A DNA stretch of 64,000 nt. Origin: an uncultured Clostridia bacterium (lineage in GTDB: Bacteria; Bacillota; Clostridia; Christensenellales; Pumilibacteraceae). Below, piece by piece: positions 16,686 through 26,830 of the stretch; position 1 is the first letter of the stretch, and every line of letters begins with the position of its first letter. The position numbers and the translations under genes are program-made. The DNA lies in NCBI GenBank assembly GCA_947066105.1, contig CAMSYM010000001.1, positions 310,001 through 374,000 of the forward strand. The letters run 5' to 3'. The notes beneath the pieces were generated by a model. It had not been told where the DNA came from and made no database searches. It was given only the letters and a program-made list of their open reading frames with translations.

Positions 16686-18491
16686 ATGGACAGACAAAAG
16701 TTTATACGCAATTTTTGCATAATAGCGCATATAGATCATGGCAAATCCACGCTTGCCGACAGGCTTATGGAATCTACCGCAACGCTCACAAAACGCGAAC
16801 TATCCGACCAAATGCTCGACAGCATGGACATCGAGCGCGAGCGCGGCATCACCATCAAGCTGACGCCGGTGCGCATGTTTTACGAGCATAACGGCGAACG
16901 CTATGTGTTTAATCTGATCGACACGCCGGGACACGTCGACTTTACGTACGAGGTGTCGCGGTCGCTTGCCGCATGCGAAGGCGCGGTGCTTGTCGTCGAC
17001 GCCGCGCAAGGCGTGGAGGCTCAAACGCTCGCCAACGTGTATCTCGCATTGGACAGCGATCTCGAAATAGTTCCCGTAATAAACAAAATAGATCTGCCCG
17101 CCGCCCGTCCCGACGAAGTAAAGACCGAGATAGAGGACGTCATCGGCTTGCCCGCCGACGACGCGCCGTGCATTTCCGCTAAGGAAGGCATAAACATTGA
17201 CGACGTGCTCAAAGCCATCGCCGAAAAAGTTCCGCCGCCGTCCGGCGACGTTTCCAAGCCGCTTAAAGCGCTGATATTCGATTCGTATTACGATAATTAT
17301 AAGGGCGCGGTATGTCTTATCCGCGTCGTAGACGGCGTTGTCAAGCAGGGCGATAAAATAGTCATGATGGCTAACGGCAAAACTTACGATGTTACGGAAG
17401 TCGGCGTTTTTCAGCCGAAGCCGGTAGCGACCGCAGAGCTGTCGGCGGGCGACGTCGGGTATTTGTGCGCGTCCATAAAATCGATAGCCGATACCGCGCC
17501 GGGCGATACGATTACTTTTGCCGAAAACCCGACCGCCGCGCCGTGTCCTGGATATAAAAAAGTCAAGCCCGTGGTATATTGCGGCATATTTCCCGCCGAC
17601 GGCTCGCGTTACGGCGATCTGCGCGACGCGCTTGAACGGCTCAAACTCAACGACGCGTCGCTGTTTTACGAGCCTGAAACGTCTACTGCGCTCGGCTTCG
17701 GGTTCAGATGCGGCTTTTTGGGGCTTTTGCATATGGAGATCATCGAGGAGCGGCTGGAACGCGAATTCGATCTCGATATCATAACCACCGCGCCGGGCGT
17801 CGTTTACAAGGTATACACTGCGGCGGGAATGACCGAGGTAACTAACCCGTCCAATCTTCCGCCCGCGGGCGAAATAGAGTATATGGAAGAGCCTATCGTA
17901 ACGGCGTCCATATATACTCCGCCCGAATATATCGGACCGATCATGGAGCTGTGTCAGGATAAGCGCGGCGAATACATCAATATGACGTACATCGAAAAAA
18001 CGCGCGTGCTGTTGACTTATACGATGCCGCTCAACGAAATAGTTTACGATTTCTTCGACGGACTCAAAAGTCGTTCTCGCGGTTATGCGAGCTTCGATTA
18101 CGAGCAGGCGGGGTATCGCAAAAGCGATCTCGTGAAGCTCGACATCATGCTCAACGGCGATATTTGCGACGCGCTCAGCATCATAGTACACCGCGACAAA
18201 GCGTATTCGCGCGGCAGAGCGATGGCGGAAAAGCTTAAAGACGTGATACCGCGCAAGCTGTTCGAGATACCCATTCAGGCGGCGATAGGCGGTAAGGTCA
18301 TCGCGCGCGAAACAATCAAAGCGTTGCGTAAAGACGTTCTCGCAAAGTGTTACGGCGGCGACGTTACGCGCAAGAAAAAACTTTTGGAAAAACAAAAGGA
18401 AGGCAAAAAGCGCATGCGGCAGTTCGGCACGGTCGAGATCCCGTCCGAAGCGTTCATGTCTGTATTAAAGCTCGATAACGATAAAAAATGA
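16686..18491 (+). CDS. lepA: elongation factor 4 (LepA), translational GTPase
   Basis: The 601-residue protein starts at [10 protein letters not shown], matching the family N-terminus; the ORF-track start at 16629 lies upstream of the promoter and is rejected. It has G1 AHIDHGKST, the RGITIK switch, G3 DTPGH, G4 NKID, the beta-barrel and EF-G-like domains III and V, and the LepA-specific C-terminal domain rich in Lys ([17 protein letters not shown]). It acts on ribosomes in stalled or stress states. hemW overlaps its end by 4 bp (ATGA), the usual Gram-positive pairing. The message is predicted to be leaderless. Confidence 0.96.
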   Translation: MDRQKFIRNFCIIAHIDHGKSTLADRLMESTATLTKRELSDQMLDSMDIERERGITIKLTPVRMFYEHNGERYVFNLIDTPGHVDFTYEVSRSLAACEGAVLVVDAAQGVEAQTLANVYLALDSDLEIVPVINKIDLPAARPDEVKTEIEDVIGLPADDAPCISAKEGINIDDVLKAIAEKVPPPSGDVSKPLKALIFDSYYDNYKGAVCLIRVVDGVVKQGDKIVMMANGKTYDVTEVGVFQPKPVATAELSAGDVGYLCASIKSIADTAPGDTITFAENPTAAPCPGYKKVKPVVYCGIFPADGSRYGDLRDALERLKLNDASLFYEPETSTALGFGFRCGFLGLLHMEIIEERLEREFDLDIITTAPGVVYKVYTAAGMTEVTNPSNLPPAGEIEYMEEPIVTASIYTPPEYIGPIMELCQDKRGEYINMTYIEKTRVLLTYTMPLNEIVYDFFDGLKSRSRGYASFDYEQAGYRKSDLVKLDIMLNGDICDALSIIVHRDKAYSRGRAMAEKLKDVIPRKLFEIPIQAAIGGKVIARETIKALRKDVLAKCYGGDVTRKKKLLEKQKEGKKRMRQFGTVEIPSEAFMSVLKLDNDKK

Positions 18492-19603
18492 GCGTTCCGC
18501 CCGTCGATAGAAAAACGTACGGAATATACGTACATATTCCGTTTTGCAGATCCAAGTGCAAATATTGCGCTTTCGTATCCACGCCCGACGCGTCGTTGCA
18601 AAAACGGTATGTTTCGGCGCTTTTATCCGAAATATCGCGCTCGACACATCGCGGCGCGGCTGTCGATACCGTATATATCGGCGGCGGCACTCCGTCATGC
18701 TTATTCGACGGCGGCATATCGAAAACCGTATCGGCGATCCGCGACGCGTTCGACGTATCGGCGAGCGCGGAGATAACCGTAGAATGCAATCCCGAAAGCG
18801 TTTCCGAACTGTTTATCGATGAGTGCGTTAAAAGCGGAGTAAACAGGGTAAGCATGGGGTTGCAATCGGCTTGCGACGGGGTTTTGCGCGCCGTCGGCAG
18901 AGTGCATACGTATAACGATTACGTTTCCGCAGTCAAGCTTCTCGCAACCGCGTTCGATAATATCTCGTCCGATATCATATTGGGTCTGCCGCAACAAAGC
19001 TTTGACGACGTAGACAAAGCCGTCGACACTATTTCCGAATATTGCAAGCACGCTTCGGTCTACGCTTTATCGGTGGAAAGCGGAACGCCGCTTTTTGCGC
19101 AAGGCTACAAAGCGGACGACGATCTTGTCGCCGATATGTACGACAGGGCGTGTTCGCGACTTTTCGATAACGGCTTTATGCGTTACGAAGTAAGCAATTT
19201 CGCGCGCGACGGCAACGTATCGGCGCATAACGTCAAATATTGGAGATGCGCTCCGTATCTCGGTTTCGGCGTCGCGTCGCACGGATACGACGGCGTCGGC
19301 ACGCGCTATGCGCACGGCGACGACATACTCGGCTATATAGCGGATCAAACGCCCGAAAGCTACGCGCTTTCGCCCAAGGACAAATATAACGAATATATCA
19401 TGCTTGCTCTGCGCACGGTCGACGGCATTGATCTGTCGGACTACGAAAAACGGTTCGGAGCATCGTTTATCGCCGAAAACGAAAGCGTTTTGCGCGACTT
19501 GACGGACGGCGGATACGTCGTCGCGACAGACGAAAGAGTAAAAATCGCCGACAGATATTTGTTTGTCATGAACGGCATAATAGAAAGGCTGATGAAGGAT
19601 TGA
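18488..19603 (+). CDS. hemW: radical SAM heme chaperone HemW-like protein
   Basis: The 371-residue radical SAM protein has the cluster motif [10 protein letters not shown] near residue 18, with three cysteines and no fourth Cys, which points to HemW rather than the true coproporphyrinogen dehydrogenase HemN. The GGGTPS SAM-binding motif follows near residue 60, and a HemN-type C-terminal domain is present. HemW binds heme and is proposed to deliver it to respiratory enzymes. It overlaps lepA by 4 bp and is translated in step with it. A terminator follows. Confidence 0.9.
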   Translation: MSVPPVDRKTYGIYVHIPFCRSKCKYCAFVSTPDASLQKRYVSALLSEISRSTHRGAAVDTVYIGGGTPSCLFDGGISKTVSAIRDAFDVSASAEITVECNPESVSELFIDECVKSGVNRVSMGLQSACDGVLRAVGRVHTYNDYVSAVKLLATAFDNISSDIILGLPQQSFDDVDKAVDTISEYCKHASVYALSVESGTPLFAQGYKADDDLVADMYDRACSRLFDNGFMRYEVSNFARDGNVSAHNVKYWRCAPYLGFGVASHGYDGVGTRYAHGDDILGYIADQTPESYALSPKDKYNEYIMLALRTVDGIDLSDYEKRFGASFIAENESVLRDLTDGGYVVATDERVKIADRYLFVMNGIIERLMKD

Positions 19604-19684
19604 CCGTTAGCTATTTTATAGCGTTTTTCGTTCTAATATCTAAAAAAATCGATTTAATATGATTTATTAAGTATATCTATATGT

Positions 19685-19716
19685 AGTATGCGATAAAATT
19701 TACGCATACTATTTTT
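19685..19716 (+). terminator. intrinsic terminator after hemW
   Basis: AGTATGCG and CGCATACT form an 8-bp perfect stem around ATAAAATTTA, followed by ATTTTTGG. The intergenic stretch around it (19604-19750) is AT-rich with no ORF. Confidence 0.7.
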
Positions 19717-19749
19717 GGAAAACCGAATCGAAAAATCATAAAAAAACGA

Positions 19750-19778
19750 TTGACAAAGGTAAATACGTGTGCTAAACT
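19750..19778 (+). promoter_or_regulatory. promoter of the hrcA-grpE-dnaK-dnaJ operon
   Basis: TTGACA, 17 bp, TGC-TAAACT. The expected start site, about 19785, falls inside the CIRCE element, so HrcA bound there would block initiation. Confidence 0.8.
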
Positions 19779-19782
19779 GTTT

Positions 19783-19809
19783 TTAGCAGTCATAAGTAAT
19801 GATTGCTAA
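19783..19809 (+). promoter_or_regulatory. CIRCE element (HrcA operator)
   Basis: TTAGCAGTC-N9-GATTGCTAA matches the CIRCE consensus TTAGCACTC-N9-GAGTGCTAA with one change per arm. It overlaps the transcription start of the hrcA operon. CIRCE-HrcA gives heat-inducible autoregulated control of the DnaK machine. The first in-frame ATG of the ORF track (19799) lies inside this element. Confidence 0.93.
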
Positions 19810-19837
19810 TTTGCGAACACGGGCGCGTCATCGAAAA

Positions 19838-20959
19838 ATGGGACTTACAGGCAGAAAAGAAAAGATCCTACAAGCGGTAGTGGACGATTATATAGAAAAT
19901 TGTCAACCCGTGTCGAGCGCCGAAATTCGCGAAAAGCATTTGCCCGCTTTGTCGTCGGCGACCATACGCAACGAAATGGCGGCGCTCGAAGAAATGGGGT
20001 ATCTGTCTCAGTTACATACTTCTTCGGGGCGCGTACCCACTGCGGAAGCGTACAGGCTGTATGTCGAGCGGCTCATGCCGCGCAGAAAGCTTACGCGGTC
20101 GGAGCTTAGGGTCGTCAAACGCTACTTCAACAAAAAAGTGACGGAGCTTGACGACATGCTTAAAAGCACCGCAAAGGTGTTGTCCGAGATCACCAATCTC
20201 ACGTCGGTCGCATACGTTCAAAACACCGAGGATGCGACGGTCATCAACATCAAGATAGTGCGCATCACCGATACTACGGCGCTTATAATCGTCGTGACCA
20301 ATATGGGCGTACTGAAAGACGCGTCGGTGCATATCGGTCCGGGCGTGACCGACGAGTATTGCGATCAAGCGTCGCGATTCGTGACCGAAACATTCGGCGG
20401 GCATAAGATAAGCGAGATCAACAAGCCGAAAAAGATCGTAAAGCAGGTAAAAAAGGAATACGAGCGCGTGTTCGATACCGTCTTGCGCATATTCAAAAGC
20501 TATTCGCACGACGAAATGTTTTCGGACATCGTTTTGGAGGGCAGCTCCAAAATACTCGAACAGCCCGAATACGCCAACCTTCAAAAAGCAAAAGCCATGC
20601 TCGAATTTTTGGACGCCAAAGACGAACTCGTTCCCGTCCTGCAAAATTCGGACGACATGAACATTTCCGTTAAAATAGGCAAGGACAACGAGATCCGCGA
20701 AGGCATGCCCGAATGCGCCATAGTCACCGCGAGCTACAATATAAACGGTACGGCTGTCGGCAATGCGGGCGTTATCGGTCCGATACGCATGGATTATTCC
20801 AAGGTCGTGTCGGTACTCGACTACATATCGCGTACCGTTCAAATGTTGCCTGCGGGCGAAAGCGACGCCGTCGATACCGACGGAGCGGAAAGCTCCGATA
20901 AAGACGATCGCGCGGCGACCGACAAGGTAAAAACCGACGACGAGTCGGATATCCGATAA
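19838..20959 (+). CDS. hrcA: heat-inducible transcription repressor HrcA
   Basis: From ATG 19838 the protein is 373 residues and starts MGLTGRKEKILQAVVDDYIE, matching the HrcA winged-helix N-terminus (QPVSSAEIREKHLP, ATIRNEMAALEEMGYL). The ORF-track start 19799 would add 13 residues and overlaps CIRCE; neither start has a clear ribosome binding site. The middle is the GAF-like dimerisation domain, ending in GPIRMDYSKVVSVLDYIS. A charged tail of about 35 residues (AESSDKDDRAATDKVKTDDE) extends beyond the usual end. First gene of the operon and its repressor. Confidence 0.93.
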   Translation: MGLTGRKEKILQAVVDDYIENCQPVSSAEIREKHLPALSSATIRNEMAALEEMGYLSQLHTSSGRVPTAEAYRLYVERLMPRRKLTRSELRVVKRYFNKKVTELDDMLKSTAKVLSEITNLTSVAYVQNTEDATVINIKIVRITDTTALIIVVTNMGVLKDASVHIGPGVTDEYCDQASRFVTETFGGHKISEINKPKKIVKQVKKEYERVFDTVLRIFKSYSHDEMFSDIVLEGSSKILEQPEYANLQKAKAMLEFLDAKDELVPVLQNSDDMNISVKIGKDNEIREGMPECAIVTASYNINGTAVGNAGVIGPIRMDYSKVVSVLDYISRTVQMLPAGESDAVDTDGAESSDKDDRAATDKVKTDDESDIR

Positions 20960-20987
20960 AAAATAAAGCGGAGGACGTAATCACAAA

Positions 20988-21548
20988 ATGAACGACGAAA
21001 AGACCAGAGAACGTACGCGAGAGTTGCCTATGGTCGAGTTGCAACAGGAAGAGTACAAAGCTCTTCAAAATCAAGTTGCCGTTGTGTCGCAACAGCTAAG
21101 CATCGCGCAAGCGATAGCGGTCAAGGAAAAGGCGCGTTCGGAAGAACTGTCCAATCTTGTTAACCGCATGCAGGCAGACTTCGACAACTACCGCAAACGC
21201 GTCAACGAAAACAACAAGCGGCTCAAAGAGGACGGTATATGCGCCGTACTCGAAAGACTTTTGCCTGAGCTCGACGTGCTTAAACAAGCCATTCAAACCA
21301 TTTCCGACGAAAAGGTGGCGGAAGGCGTTAAAATGATCTACCGTCAAGTGGTGGAAATACTCACGGCATTCGGCGCGGAAGAGATACCGGCGCTCGGACA
21401 GCAGTTCGATCCCAATCTTCACAACGCGGTAATGCGCACCAAAACCAACGACCCGACCAAAGTCAATATGGTCGTGGAAGTTTATAACAAGGGCTATCGC
21501 ATCGGCGACAGGATATTGCGGCACAGCGTCGTAAGAGTCGCCAATTAG
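20988..21548 (+). CDS. grpE: nucleotide exchange factor GrpE
   Basis: The 186-residue protein has a long N-terminal coiled coil (about 15-75) followed by the FDNYRKRV motif, a four-helix region and the C-terminal beta domain ending RIGDRILRHSVVRVAN, the GrpE signature. It releases ADP from DnaK so that substrate can be freed. It sits 28 bp after hrcA, behind a GCGGAGG ribosome binding site, and 41 bp before dnaK in the conserved order. Confidence 0.96.
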   Translation: MNDEKTRERTRELPMVELQQEEYKALQNQVAVVSQQLSIAQAIAVKEKARSEELSNLVNRMQADFDNYRKRVNENNKRLKEDGICAVLERLLPELDVLKQAIQTISDEKVAEGVKMIYRQVVEILTAFGAEEIPALGQQFDPNLHNAVMRTKTNDPTKVNMVVEVYNKGYRIGDRILRHSVVRVAN

Positions 21549-21589
21549 CAATATATTTTTAGAAAAATCATTTTTGGAGGATCTATTTT

Positions 21590-23398
21590 ATGGGCAAAAT
21601 CATTGGTATTGACTTAGGTACTACCAATTCCTGTGTGGCTGTTCTTGAGGGTGGCGAACCTACCGTTATCCCCAATGCGGAAGGCGGTCGCACAACGCCG
21701 TCCGTAGTCAGTTTCGCAAAAGACGGCGAGCGTCTTGTCGGTCAAGTCGCAAAGCGTCAAGCTGTTGCCAATCCCGACAGAACGATCATATCCATCAAGC
21801 GCGACATGGGTACGTCCAAAAAGGTCAATATCGACCGCAAGGACTATTCGCCGCAGGAAATTTCGGCTATGATCCTGACTAAGCTCAAAACGGACGCCGA
21901 GTCCTATTTGGGCGAAACCGTCAGCCAAGCCGTTATCACCGTTCCCGCATACTTCAACGACTCGCAACGTCAGGCAACCAAGGACGCCGGCAGGATAGCG
22001 GGATTGGAAGTTTTGCGTATTATCAACGAACCTACGGCGGCGGCGCTCGCTTACGGACTCGATAAAGGTCAAAACGCCAGCCAAAAAGTATTCATTTACG
22101 ACTTGGGCGGCGGTACGTTCGATATTTCCATACTCGAAATCGGCGACGGCGTATTCGAAGTTATAGCCACGGCGGGCGACACGCGCTTGGGCGGCGACGA
22201 CTTCGACCAAGTAATAATCGATTATCTCGTCACGCAGTTTAAAAACGATCAAGGCATCGATCTCAGCAAGGACCGCATGGCTATGCAACGCCTTAAAGAA
22301 GCGGCGGAAAAAGCCAAGATCGACCTTTCCGGTACGCAAAAGACCACCGTCAGCTTGCCGTTTATCACGGCGGATGCGACCGGTCCCAAGCATCTCGAAT
22401 ACGAGATAACGCGCGCCAAGTTCGAAGCGCTTTCGCAAAAGCTTATCGACCGTTCGATCGAGCTTACCAAAAAGGCGATGGCGGACGCGGGCTATTCCAA
22501 CAACGACATCGACAAGGTAATACTCGTCGGCGGTTCGACGCGTATCCCCGCGGTCGTGGAAGCGGTACGCAAGCTTTCCGGCAAAGAGCCGTTCAAGGGC
22601 ATTAACCCCGACGAATGCGTCGCTGTCGGCGCGGCTATACAGGGCGGCGTTCTCGCGGGCGAAGTCAAGGACGTATTGCTTTTGGACGTTACGCCGCTTT
22701 CGCTCGGTATCGAAACGGTCGGCGGCATATTCACCAAGCTTATTCCCAGAAACACGACCATCCCGACCAAAAAATCGCAAGTTTTCTCCACGGCTACCGA
22801 TAACCAGCCGTCCGTCGATATCCACGTTTTGCAGGGCGAGCGCGAGATCGCGGCGCACAACAAAACTCTCGCTCGGTTCGAGCTCGGCGGTATCCCGCCC
22901 GCACCGCGCGGCGTTCCTCAGATCGAGGTCACGTTCGATATCGACGCGAACGGTATAGTTCACGTATCCGCCAAGGATAAAGGCACTGGCAAGGAGCAGC
23001 GCGTTACCGTTACCGCTTCCACCAACCTTACCGAGGCGCAGATCCAGCAGGCTATCAAAGACGCGGAAAAATTCGCCGACGAGGACGCTCAACGCAAGGA
23101 AGTCGTCGACGCGAAAAACCAAGCGGATATGCTCGTATTCTCCATCGAGAAGTTCCTGCACGAAAACGGCGACACCATTTCCGCAGACGACAAAGCCGAA
23201 CTTAACAAAGAGATGGCTAACGTCAAGGAAGTTATCAAAACCGACGAACTGGAAGCTATTCGCGACGCGGTGGAAACGCTCCAAAAGCTGTCCAACGGCA
23301 TTTTCTCCAAGCTGTACGAGAACGGCAGTGCGCAACCGCCCGAAGAGGACGTCGTAGTAGACAATGCCGAAGAAGTGACGCCCGACGACAACAACTGA
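21590..23398 (+). CDS. dnaK: chaperone protein DnaK (Hsp70)
   Basis: The 602-residue Hsp70 lacks the 24-residue N-domain insertion of proteobacterial DnaK, as in other Gram-positives. It has [10 protein letters not shown] at the N-terminus, YDLGGGTFD near residue 170, the [12 protein letters not shown] phosphate loop near 305, the linker [12 protein letters not shown], the peptide-binding domain and an acidic C-terminal tail ending EEVTPDDNN. It binds unfolded peptides in an ATP cycle with DnaJ and GrpE. A TTTTTGGAGG ribosome binding site precedes the start. Confidence 0.98.
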   Translation: MGKIIGIDLGTTNSCVAVLEGGEPTVIPNAEGGRTTPSVVSFAKDGERLVGQVAKRQAVANPDRTIISIKRDMGTSKKVNIDRKDYSPQEISAMILTKLKTDAESYLGETVSQAVITVPAYFNDSQRQATKDAGRIAGLEVLRIINEPTAAALAYGLDKGQNASQKVFIYDLGGGTFDISILEIGDGVFEVIATAGDTRLGGDDFDQVIIDYLVTQFKNDQGIDLSKDRMAMQRLKEAAEKAKIDLSGTQKTTVSLPFITADATGPKHLEYEITRAKFEALSQKLIDRSIELTKKAMADAGYSNNDIDKVILVGGSTRIPAVVEAVRKLSGKEPFKGINPDECVAVGAAIQGGVLAGEVKDVLLLDVTPLSLGIETVGGIFTKLIPRNTTIPTKKSQVFSTATDNQPSVDIHVLQGEREIAAHNKTLARFELGGIPPAPRGVPQIEVTFDIDANGIVHVSAKDKGTGKEQRVTVTASTNLTEAQIQQAIKDAEKFADEDAQRKEVVDAKNQADMLVFSIEKFLHENGDTISADDKAELNKEMANVKEVIKTDELEAIRDAVETLQKLSNGIFSKLYENGSAQPPEEDVVVDNAEEVTPDDNN

Positions 23399-23454
23399 CG
23401 GACCGTTTGCAACCGTACGGATTGCGTTCGATCTGTTTGATCGCGGAGTAAAAA

Positions 23455-24555
23455 ATGGCAAAAAATTATTATGAAACGTTGGGCGTGTCCAAGACTGCGA
23501 CCGACGATGAGCTTAAAACCGCTTTCCGTAAGCTCGCTCGACAGTATCACCCCGATCTTCATCCGGGCGACGAAGTCGCGGCGAACAAGTTCAAAGAAGT
23601 AAACGAAGCTTACGAAACGCTTTCCGACAAACAAAAACGCGCGGAGTACGACGCCGCCCAAGCGGGCGGCGGAAGCTCCGGCGCGGGGTTCGGCGGTCAG
23701 CGCGGCGGGAATGCGGGAAGCAGCTTTTTCGACGAGTTTGTCAACATGTTCAACAACGACCACCACGGCGGCGGCGGTCAAACGAGCAACGGCGGCGATA
23801 TAAGCCTTAACGTTACGCTTACTTTCGAGGAAGCGGCGTTCGGCACGCAAAAAGAGATCACCGTCAATCGTTTCGAGCCGTGTGCTGCATGTCGCGGCAC
23901 GGGCGCAAAGGGCGGCACGCAATTTGTCAAGTGTACTAATTGCGGCGGAACGGGCAAAGTTCGGTACGCGCAGGAAACGCCGTTCGGCAGGGTCGTCAGC
24001 ATGAAGTCGTGTAACGTGTGTAACGGTACGGGACGCATTGTCAAAGAACCGTGTACGTCGTGCGGCGGGCGAGGGTCGTTGCGCAAAAACTCCAACCTGC
24101 GCATAACATTCCCGCCGGGCGTTGAGCCTAACCAGATAATGACGATCCCCGGCGAGGGCGAGCGTACGCGATCGGGCGCAAAAGCGGGCAATCTGATATT
24201 GACTATAACCGTCCAACCGCACAAGCTGTTCCGTCGCAAAGGACTCGATCTGCTTGTCGATATACCCATATCGTTCACGCAAGCGTTGTTGGGCGACAAA
24301 GTACTCGTTCCCGCACTCAAAGGCAATAAGATAGCGTTCACTTTGCCCGAAGGCGCGCAAAGCGGCATGACCTTCAAGCTCAAAGAACAAGGCTTGGAAA
24401 ACCCCAAAAAACAAGCCAAAGGCGACCTACTCGTCACTATCGATATAGAACTGCCGAAAAATCTTACCAGAGAACAGCGGCAAAAGATAAAAGAACTGCA
24501 CGAAAGCTTTAAGCCCGAACAGTACGACAAGGCTCGCGAATTCATCAAAAAGTAA
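23455..24555 (+). CDS. dnaJ: co-chaperone DnaJ (Hsp40, class A)
   Basis: The 366-residue protein has a J domain (1-70) with the HPD motif in YHPDLHPGDE, a Gly-rich region (about 73-115), four zinc-finger CxxCxGxG repeats (CAACRGTG, CTNCGGTG, CNVCNGTG, CTSCGGRG; about 143-205), and the two C-terminal substrate domains. It stimulates DnaK ATPase and hands over substrates. It is the last gene of the HrcA operon and is followed by a strong terminator. Confidence 0.97.
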   Translation: MAKNYYETLGVSKTATDDELKTAFRKLARQYHPDLHPGDEVAANKFKEVNEAYETLSDKQKRAEYDAAQAGGGSSGAGFGGQRGGNAGSSFFDEFVNMFNNDHHGGGGQTSNGGDISLNVTLTFEEAAFGTQKEITVNRFEPCAACRGTGAKGGTQFVKCTNCGGTGKVRYAQETPFGRVVSMKSCNVCNGTGRIVKEPCTSCGGRGSLRKNSNLRITFPPGVEPNQIMTIPGEGERTRSGAKAGNLILTITVQPHKLFRRKGLDLLVDIPISFTQALLGDKVLVPALKGNKIAFTLPEGAQSGMTFKLKEQGLENPKKQAKGDLLVTIDIELPKNLTREQRQKIKELHESFKPEQYDKAREFIKK

Positions 24556-24562
24556 TAAAACG

Positions 24563-24605
24563 ACGCAAAGCCGCCGATAATATCGGCGGTTATTTGCGTT
24601 TATAA
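24563..24605 (+). terminator. terminator of the hrcA-dnaJ operon
   Basis: Nested stems ACGCAAA/TTTGCGT and GCCGCCGAT/ATCGGCGGT (loop AAT) start 8 bp after the dnaJ stop; TTTATAAAATTTT follows. The rest of the gap to ackA (24606-24752) holds the ackA ribosome binding site; I could not place a convincing promoter in it. Confidence 0.8.
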
Positions 24606-24752
24606 AATTTTCGACGTCGCGCATTAAGCGCGCAACCTATAAAATAGCCGCGTAGCTTGCAATACCAGTATTGGGGTACAAGCCGTCCGATAATGCGTTC
24701 GGTCGACGGCAGGCATTACGCGAAATACCATATATGACACGGAGGATATGTC

Positions 24753-25943
24753 ATGAAAGTACTCGTAATAAATGCGGGGAGTTCTTCGCTCAAATATCAA
24801 TTGATCGAAACGGACACCGAGTCCGTACTCGCAAAAGGCGTTTGCGAGCGTATAGGCACGGACGGCTCGACGCTCAACCATAAAGGCAAAAAAGCGGTAA
24901 GCATCGCCGCGCCCATGCCCACTCACAACGAAGCGATCAGGCTCGTGCTCGATGCGCTCGTCGATCCCGACCACGGCGTTATATCGTCGATGTCGGAGAT
25001 AGCCGCCGTCGGACACCGCGTGCTTCATGCGGGCGAAGAGTTCGACGATTCGGTACTTGTCACGCCCGAAACGCTCGCGCGTATAGAAAAGAACACCGAT
25101 CTCGGACCGCTCCACATGCCGCCCAACATCATGGGCATAAAAGCGTGCAGAAAGGTGATGCCCGATGCGCCGATGGTAGCGGTATTCGATACCACATTCC
25201 ATTCGACCATGCCCGATTATGCGTTTATGTACGGCATAGATTACGACGATTACAAAAAGTATAAGGTACGTAAATACGGCTTTCACGGGACGAGCCACGC
25301 ATATGTTTCGGGCAGAGCGTCGAAGCTTATGGGAACGGACAAGATCAAAACAGTCGTTTGTCATCTCGGCAACGGCGCGAGCATAAGCGCCGTCAAAAAC
25401 GGTAAATGCGTCGATACGTCTATGGGCTTGACTCCGCTCGAAGGCTTGGTAATGGGTACGCGAAGCGGCGATATAGATGCGGCGGTGGTCGAGTATTTGA
25501 TGGGCAAAAAAGGACTCGACGTCCATCAAATGACAAATTATTTAAATAAAAAGTGCGGCGTTTTGGGCATAAGCGGCGTCAGTTCCGATTTCCGCGATCT
25601 CGAAGCGGCGGTCAAAGACGGCAATCCTCGCGCAAAGCTCGCGCTCGACATGTTCTCGTACCGTGTCAAAAAATACGTAGGTTCGTATGCCGCCGCTATG
25701 GGCGGGCTGGACTGCTTGGTATTTACGGGCGGTATCGGCGAACACACCGAATGCGTGCGCGAAGCGGTTTGCGACGATATGGGATTTTTGGGCGTAAAGC
25801 TCGACGGAAAACTTAATTTGACTGCGCCGCGCGATACCGAATTCGAAATCAGTGCGAAGGATTCAAAAGTCAAAATATACATTATCCCGACCAACGAGGA
25901 ACTGTATATCGCGCGCGAAACGGTCAAACATAAAAACGATTGA
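24753..25943 (+). CDS. ackA: acetate kinase
   Basis: The 396-residue ASKHA-fold kinase converts acetyl phosphate and ADP to acetate and ATP, the energy-yielding end of acetate fermentation. Family motifs are clear: NAGSSSLKYQL at the N-terminus, GHRVLHAGEEF near 87, DTTFHSTMPDYA (about 148-159), GFHGTSHAYVS and CHLGNGASI (about 177-208). A CGGAGG ribosome binding site precedes it. Its usual partner pta is at 43.8 kb, not adjacent. The downstream comFC overlaps its stop by 4 bp. Confidence 0.97.
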   Translation: MKVLVINAGSSSLKYQLIETDTESVLAKGVCERIGTDGSTLNHKGKKAVSIAAPMPTHNEAIRLVLDALVDPDHGVISSMSEIAAVGHRVLHAGEEFDDSVLVTPETLARIEKNTDLGPLHMPPNIMGIKACRKVMPDAPMVAVFDTTFHSTMPDYAFMYGIDYDDYKKYKVRKYGFHGTSHAYVSGRASKLMGTDKIKTVVCHLGNGASISAVKNGKCVDTSMGLTPLEGLVMGTRSGDIDAAVVEYLMGKKGLDVHQMTNYLNKKCGVLGISGVSSDFRDLEAAVKDGNPRAKLALDMFSYRVKKYVGSYAAAMGGLDCLVFTGGIGEHTECVREAVCDDMGFLGVKLDGKLNLTAPRDTEFEISAKDSKVKIYIIPTNEELYIARETVKHKND

Positions 25944-26686
25944 AAAAGCGTCGCGTCATCAACGAAATTATCCAACTGCTGTATCCCGACGACATCAAGT
26001 GTATAGTATGCGGTCGGGAAATACATCCGAACAGATACGGGCTGTGTAGCGAATGCAAGCTCGATATCAACGTTAATTATTGCATCAGATGCGGCAGGCA
26101 TAAAGTGGGCATGGGCGATCATTGCGACGAATGCTCGCAAACGCCCGTATACTTCGACGAAGCGCGGTCCGCAGTAAATTACGATACTGTCGCAAAAGAC
26201 GTCGTACACAGGCTCAAATACGGCGGCGCGCGGTATCTCGTCAAGCCGATAACGCAGTTTATGCTCGACGTGTTGCTTTTATCCGATTGGAGCGTCGACT
26301 GCGTAACGTTTGTTCCCATGCACAAAAAGCGCGAGCGCAAGCGCGGATATAACCAAGCAAAGCTGATCGCGTTCGAACTGTGCGATCATATCGATGCACC
26401 GTGTTATGCGTTGCTCGAAAAATCGGCGGAAACGGTCAATCAAGCCAAGCTCGACAGGACCGAACGCCTGGAAAATCTTAACGGCGCATTTAAAGCAACG
26501 GGGGATATGCCGGAACGCATATTGCTCGTAGACGACGTCATGACTACGGGAGCGACGTTAAACGAATGCGCGCGCACGCTCAAAAAGGCGGGAGCGAAAA
26601 CGGTGTATGCGCTTACTTTCGCATCTGTGCCGGAACGACCTTTGCTCGACACGCCGCAAACGGACATCGCGCTATTTCGTAGGTAA
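25940..26686 (+). CDS. comFC: ComFC-like double zinc-ribbon phosphoribosyltransferase
   Basis: The 248-residue protein has an N-terminal cysteine-rich zinc region (CIVC, CSEC, CIRC, CDEC; about 21-66) and a PRTase domain with the PRPP loop ILLVDDVMTTGAT near residue 195. ComFC proteins act in DNA uptake during transformation in Bacillus and are widely kept in non-competent species. The start is TTG inside the ackA stop (TTGA overlap), so translation is coupled. comFA is not adjacent. Confidence 0.88.
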   Translation: MKKRRVINEIIQLLYPDDIKCIVCGREIHPNRYGLCSECKLDINVNYCIRCGRHKVGMGDHCDECSQTPVYFDEARSAVNYDTVAKDVVHRLKYGGARYLVKPITQFMLDVLLLSDWSVDCVTFVPMHKKRERKRGYNQAKLIAFELCDHIDAPCYALLEKSAETVNQAKLDRTERLENLNGAFKATGDMPERILLVDDVMTTGATLNECARTLKKAGAKTVYALTFASVPERPLLDTPQTDIALFRR

Positions 26687-26703
26687 ATTATCCGTAAAAT
26701 AAC

Positions 26704-26732
26704 TTGACTATCGATGCCGAAAATGTTAAAAT
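26704..26732 (+). promoter_or_regulatory. extended -10 promoter of rny
   Basis: TTGACT, 17 bp, TGT-TAAAAT. A leader of about 90 nt with a GTCGG...CCGAC hairpin potential and a CAAGGAG site leads to the rny ATG. Confidence 0.75.
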
Positions 26733-26830
26733 ATCGATAGGCGTTGTAATGCGTCGCAGTGTGAGTTTTAGGTCGGCGGGGAAAACCGACGGCATATAAT
26801 AAACGCAAAAAAAATATCAAGGAGAATATC

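Noticed and set aside
21614-23461. 615-aa minus-strand ORF opposite dnaK
   Set aside because: Antisense shadow of dnaK: no family match, Arg/Phe/Val-rich composition typical of reverse frames here, and no ribosome binding site. The same holds for 16800-18395 (lepA), 10370-11848 (clpC), 23089-24414 (dnaJ) and 36226-37554 (pheT).
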